Assembly: GCA_002450255.1 (NCBI GenBank)
Contig: DJYW01000051.1
Coordinates: 13,556 to 22,273, forward strand
From: Gammaproteobacteria bacterium UBA6968
GTDB taxonomy: Bacteria; Pseudomonadota; Gammaproteobacteria; Pseudomonadales; Azotimanducaceae
Direction of reading: 5' to 3'
Length of the DNA stretch: 8,718 nucleotides
A program made the translations under genes and the position numbers. Below, one piece after another: positions 6,704-8,718 of this stretch. Below the pieces are notes generated by a model. That model worked only from the letters and a program-made list of their open reading frames with translations, was not told the origin of the DNA and did no database searches. The first letter of the stretch is position 1. Every line of letters starts with the position of its first letter.

Positions 6704-7378
6704 ATGAATCAGGCATCTTCGCTAATTCCCGTCGTTACCATCGACGGTCCCAGTGGCGTCGGTAAGGGCACGTTGGCGGCGCGGTTAGCAGAAACATTAG
6801 GTTGGCACCTACTCGACTCAGGCGCACTTTATCGAATTTTGGGCAGCGTCGCCGAATCGCGCCAAATCGCCCCGGACAACGTTGTTGAGTTGGTTGCGCT
6901 TACCGCGACGATAGATATTGAGTTTCGGGGCGCTGAGGTGCGGGTGGATGGCGCTGACTTAAGCCTGACGATTCGCACCGAAGAAGCCGGAGTTGCGGCG
7001 TCGAAAGTGGCCGCCCTGGGCCCGGTGCGTGAGGCTTTATTAGCGGCTCAGCAGCGGTTTCGTCGAACGCCTGGTCTGGTTGCTGACGGCCGCGATATGG
7101 GGACCGTGGTGTTCCCGGATTCACGCGCCAAACTGTTTCTCGATGCGACGCCGGCGGCGCGCGCAGAGAGACGCTATATCCAGTTGAAAAACAAAGGCTT
7201 GAGTGTTAGTTTGCGCGGCCTTCTTGCGCAGATTGAAGAACGCGATCAGCGCGATAGGGAACGCGCAGTGGCACCTTTAAAGCCCGCTGCTGATGCTGTT
7301 GTCATCGACACCACGGAACAGTCGATTGACGCGGTTTATGAGCAAGCGTTGGCTCTCGTTCAGGCGGCCTATAGCTGA
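6704..7378 (+). CDS. cmk: Cytidylate (CMP/dCMP) kinase
   Basis: Cytoplasmic kinase that transfers phosphate from ATP to CMP or dCMP, feeding the CTP and dCTP pools. It is 224 residues, the usual bacterial length. The Walker A loop GPSGVGKGT is at 15-23. LLDSGALYR (37-45) and DGRDMGTVVFPDS (128-140) are the CMP-binding signatures, and the arginine-rich lid ERDQRDRERAVAPL is at 179-192. It starts 25 nt after the tyrA stop with a good Shine-Dalgarno, so it is probably transcribed with hisC-tyrA. The cmk-rpsA pairing is widely conserved in proteobacteria. In Pseudomonas-like genomes aroA would sit immediately upstream; here it does not. Nothing is missing or unusual in the protein. Confidence 0.97.
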   Translation: MNQASSLIPVVTIDGPSGVGKGTLAARLAETLGWHLLDSGALYRILGSVAESRQIAPDNVVELVALTATIDIEFRGAEVRVDGADLSLTIRTEEAGVAASKVAALGPVREALLAAQQRFRRTPGLVADGRDMGTVVFPDSRAKLFLDATPAARAERRYIQLKNKGLSVSLRGLLAQIEERDQRDRERAVAPLKPAADAVVIDTTEQSIDAVYEQALALVQAAYS

Positions 7379-7412
7379 CATTACTGTAGTAGTGTTGTAG
7401 GCAGGTTTGCAG

Positions 7413-7441
7413 TTCAATTCTGTAACTGGCGTCTGTATAAA
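7413..7441 (+). promoter_or_regulatory. Candidate sigma-70 promoter for rpsA
   Basis: TTCAAT (7413-7418) and TATAAA (7436-7441) are separated by 17 nt, as for a sigma-70 promoter. The -10 is good (5 of 6) and the -35 is weak (3 of 6). The start would be near 7448, giving a leader of about 170 nt. A small inverted repeat, CAGTT (7410-7414) / AACTG (7424-7428), overlaps the -35 and spacer. rpsA commonly has its own promoters downstream of cmk, which fits. Confidence 0.4.
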
Positions 7442-7618
7442 TGGATCGTCCTGACTTATCGCTGAGTCAGAAAAAGGGCAAAGGTAAGAATCGAGACAAC
7501 ATTACCGGCAGTAATCGCTGGGGTGGAACGTCGAAACTTGCGCCGCTGTTTAACAAAACTAACCAGGAGAGTTTGGCCTGCACCGCAATGGGCAAATGGC
7601 TGGACGACAAACATTACT
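7442..7618 (+). promoter_or_regulatory. rpsA mRNA leader with small hairpins, likely S1 autoregulation region
   Basis: Small inverted repeats follow one another: CTGACT/AGTCAG (7451-7456/7465-7470, 8-nt loop), ATTAC/GTAAT (7501-7505/7511-7515, 5-nt loop), AAACT/AGTTT (7556-7560/7570-7574, with AGGAG in the 9-nt loop), and GGCAAA/TTTGCC (7591-7596/7631-7636), which encloses the start codon. No canonical Shine-Dalgarno lies 5-9 nt before the ATG at 7619. In E. coli the rpsA start region also lacks a proper Shine-Dalgarno, is built of hairpins and is repressed by S1 itself, so the same control is likely here. The stems are short and I could not compute folding energies. Confidence 0.5.
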
Positions 7619-8718
7619 ATGAGCGAATCTTTTGCCGAACTATTTGAAGAAAGTTTACAAACCATCGAGATGGCACCAGGGTCCATCGTAACCGGCACGG
7701 TGGTAGAGATCGAAGCCGACTGGATTGTCGTTCACGCGGGTCTCAAGTCAGAAGGGGTTATCCCAAAAAACCAATTTTTAAACGAGCAGGGCGAATGCAC
7801 CCTTAGCATCGGCGACCAAGTCAAAGTGGCTATGGAAGCAGTCGATGATGGCTGGGGTGAAACGCGTCTATCGCGTGAGAAAGCGCGCCGTGCCGAATCA
7901 TGGCAGAAGCTGGAAGAAGCCAGTGAAAAGAGCGAAGTGGTCGTCGGCATCATCAACGGCAAGGTCAAAGGCGGCTTTACTGTGGATGTGGATGAGATCC
8001 GCGCGTTCTTGCCAGGCTCATTAGTGGACATTCGCCCGTTGCGCGAAACCGCTCACTTAGAGGGCAAGCCACTCGAATTTAAGGTGATCAAGCTCGACCA
8101 AAAGCGCAACAACGTGGTGGTCTCGCGTCGTGCGGTATTAGAAGAAGAAAACAGCCATGAGCGCGATGCATTGTTAGCATCATTGCAAGAAGGCCAGGAT
8201 GTGAAGGGTGTTGTAAAGAACCTGACCGACTACGGTGCGTTTGTAGACCTCGGCGGTGTTGATGGTCTGCTGCACATCACTGACATGGCTTGGAAGCGTA
8301 TTCGTCATCCTAGCGAAATGGTCAATGTGGGCGACGAAGTGAACGTTCGCATCCTCAAGTTCGACCGCGACAAGAATCGCGTCAGCCTTGGTATGAAGCA
8401 ATTGGGCGATGATCCATGGGCAAACATCGTCAAGCGCTACCCAGAAGGGGCACGTGTTATGGCGACGGTTACCAACATCACCGATTACGGCTGCTTTGCA
8501 GAGATCGAAGACGGTGTTGAAGGTCTGGTTCACGTTTCTGAAATGGATTGGACCAACAAGAATATCCACCCATCCAAGGTAGTCTCTGTTGGTGACGAGA
8601 CCGAAGTGATGGTGTTGGATATAGACCAAGAGCGCCGTCGCATCTCTCTTGGCATTAAGCAATGCCGTCCAAATCCATGGGAAGAGTTCAACCTTAACCA
8701 CGGCAAGAACGACCGTAT
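7619..8718 (+). CDS. rpsA: 30S ribosomal protein S1, N-terminal part (runs off the window)
   Basis: Largest protein of the small ribosomal subunit. It captures mRNA, unfolds it and allows initiation on messages with weak Shine-Dalgarno sequences. The frame stays open from ATG 7619 to the window end, giving 366 residues of about 557 expected. The N-terminus [13 protein letters not shown] is the ribosome-anchoring segment (binding S2 in E. coli). S1/OB repeats lie at about 21-87, 106-171, 193-261 and 278-348. The first two are the divergent ribosome-binding type; the third and fourth are canonical RNA-binding repeats with the motifs [15 protein letters not shown] and [20 protein letters not shown]. 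Repeats 5 and 6 should follow outside the window. It starts 240 nt after cmk, behind a structured leader. Identity is very secure. Confidence 0.97.
   Translation, partial: MSESFAELFEESLQTIEMAPGSIVTGTVVEIEADWIVVHAGLKSEGVIPKNQFLNEQGECTLSIGDQVKVAMEAVDDGWGETRLSREKARRAESWQKLEEASEKSEVVVGIINGKVKGGFTVDVDEIRAFLPGSLVDIRPLRETAHLEGKPLEFKVIKLDQKRNNVVVSRRAVLEEENSHERDALLASLQEGQDVKGVVKNLTDYGAFVDLGGVDGLLHITDMAWKRIRHPSEMVNVGDEVNVRILKFDRDKNRVSLGMKQLGDDPWANIVKRYPEGARVMATVTNITDYGCFAEIEDGVEGLVHVSEMDWTNKNIHPSKVVSVGDETEVMVLDIDQERRRISLGIKQCRPNPWEEFNLNHGKNDR

Noticed and set aside
7441..7647. 68-codon open frame in the rpsA leader, overlapping the rpsA start
   Set aside because: Its ATG overlaps the candidate -10 element, there is no Shine-Dalgarno, and the sequence resembles nothing known; leader RNA explains the region better.
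8180..8701. 173-codon open frame on the - strand inside rpsA
   Set aside because: It is fully antisense to the conserved S1 repeats 3 and 4; the rpsA frame on the + strand explains the sequence.

Overview
This window comes from the chromosome of a gammaproteobacterium, most likely a marine or Pseudomonas-like lineage (Pseudomonadales/Oceanospirillales/Cellvibrionales type). I infer this from the gene order gyrA-serC-pheA-hisC-tyrA-cmk-rpsA, all on the + strand, and from the protein sequences, which resemble Pseudomonas versions (for example an ETRP rather than ESRP motif in PheA). I cannot name the species. Every gene looks intact and housekeeping. There is no mobile element, CRISPR array, tRNA or rRNA.

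Layout: 1-2028 is the C-terminal three quarters of DNA gyrase subunit A, with its start outside the window. After a 77-nt gap holding a small palindrome, serC (2106-3185, GTG start) overlaps pheA (3172-4275) by 14 nt. The largest gap inside the amino-acid cluster, 4276-4552 (277 nt), follows. It is non-coding and holds 10-bp repeats with a perfect 16-bp palindrome, a C-rich/G-poor stretch and an A-rich leader. Then come hisC (4553-5707), tyrA (about 5728-6678) and cmk (6704-7378), closely spaced. A 240-nt leader region with a candidate promoter and small hairpins precedes rpsA (from 7619), which runs off the end of the window after about four of its expected six S1 domains.

How the genes work together: serC supplies serine and pyridoxal-phosphate precursors. 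PheA (chorismate mutase-prephenate dehydratase) and TyrA (prephenate dehydrogenase) take chorismate to the precursors of phenylalanine and tyrosine. The HisC-family aminotransferase between them may transaminate aromatic keto acids or act in histidine synthesis. Cmk makes CDP/dCDP, and rpsA encodes ribosomal protein S1. In Pseudomonas and relatives aroA (EPSP synthase) sits between tyrA and cmk, often fused to tyrA. Here it is absent and tyrA is followed directly by cmk.

I found no evidence of a wholly new system. The points most worth a second look are the repeat/palindrome array between pheA and hisC, the missing aroA, and the rpsA leader, which lacks an obvious Shine-Dalgarno sequence.
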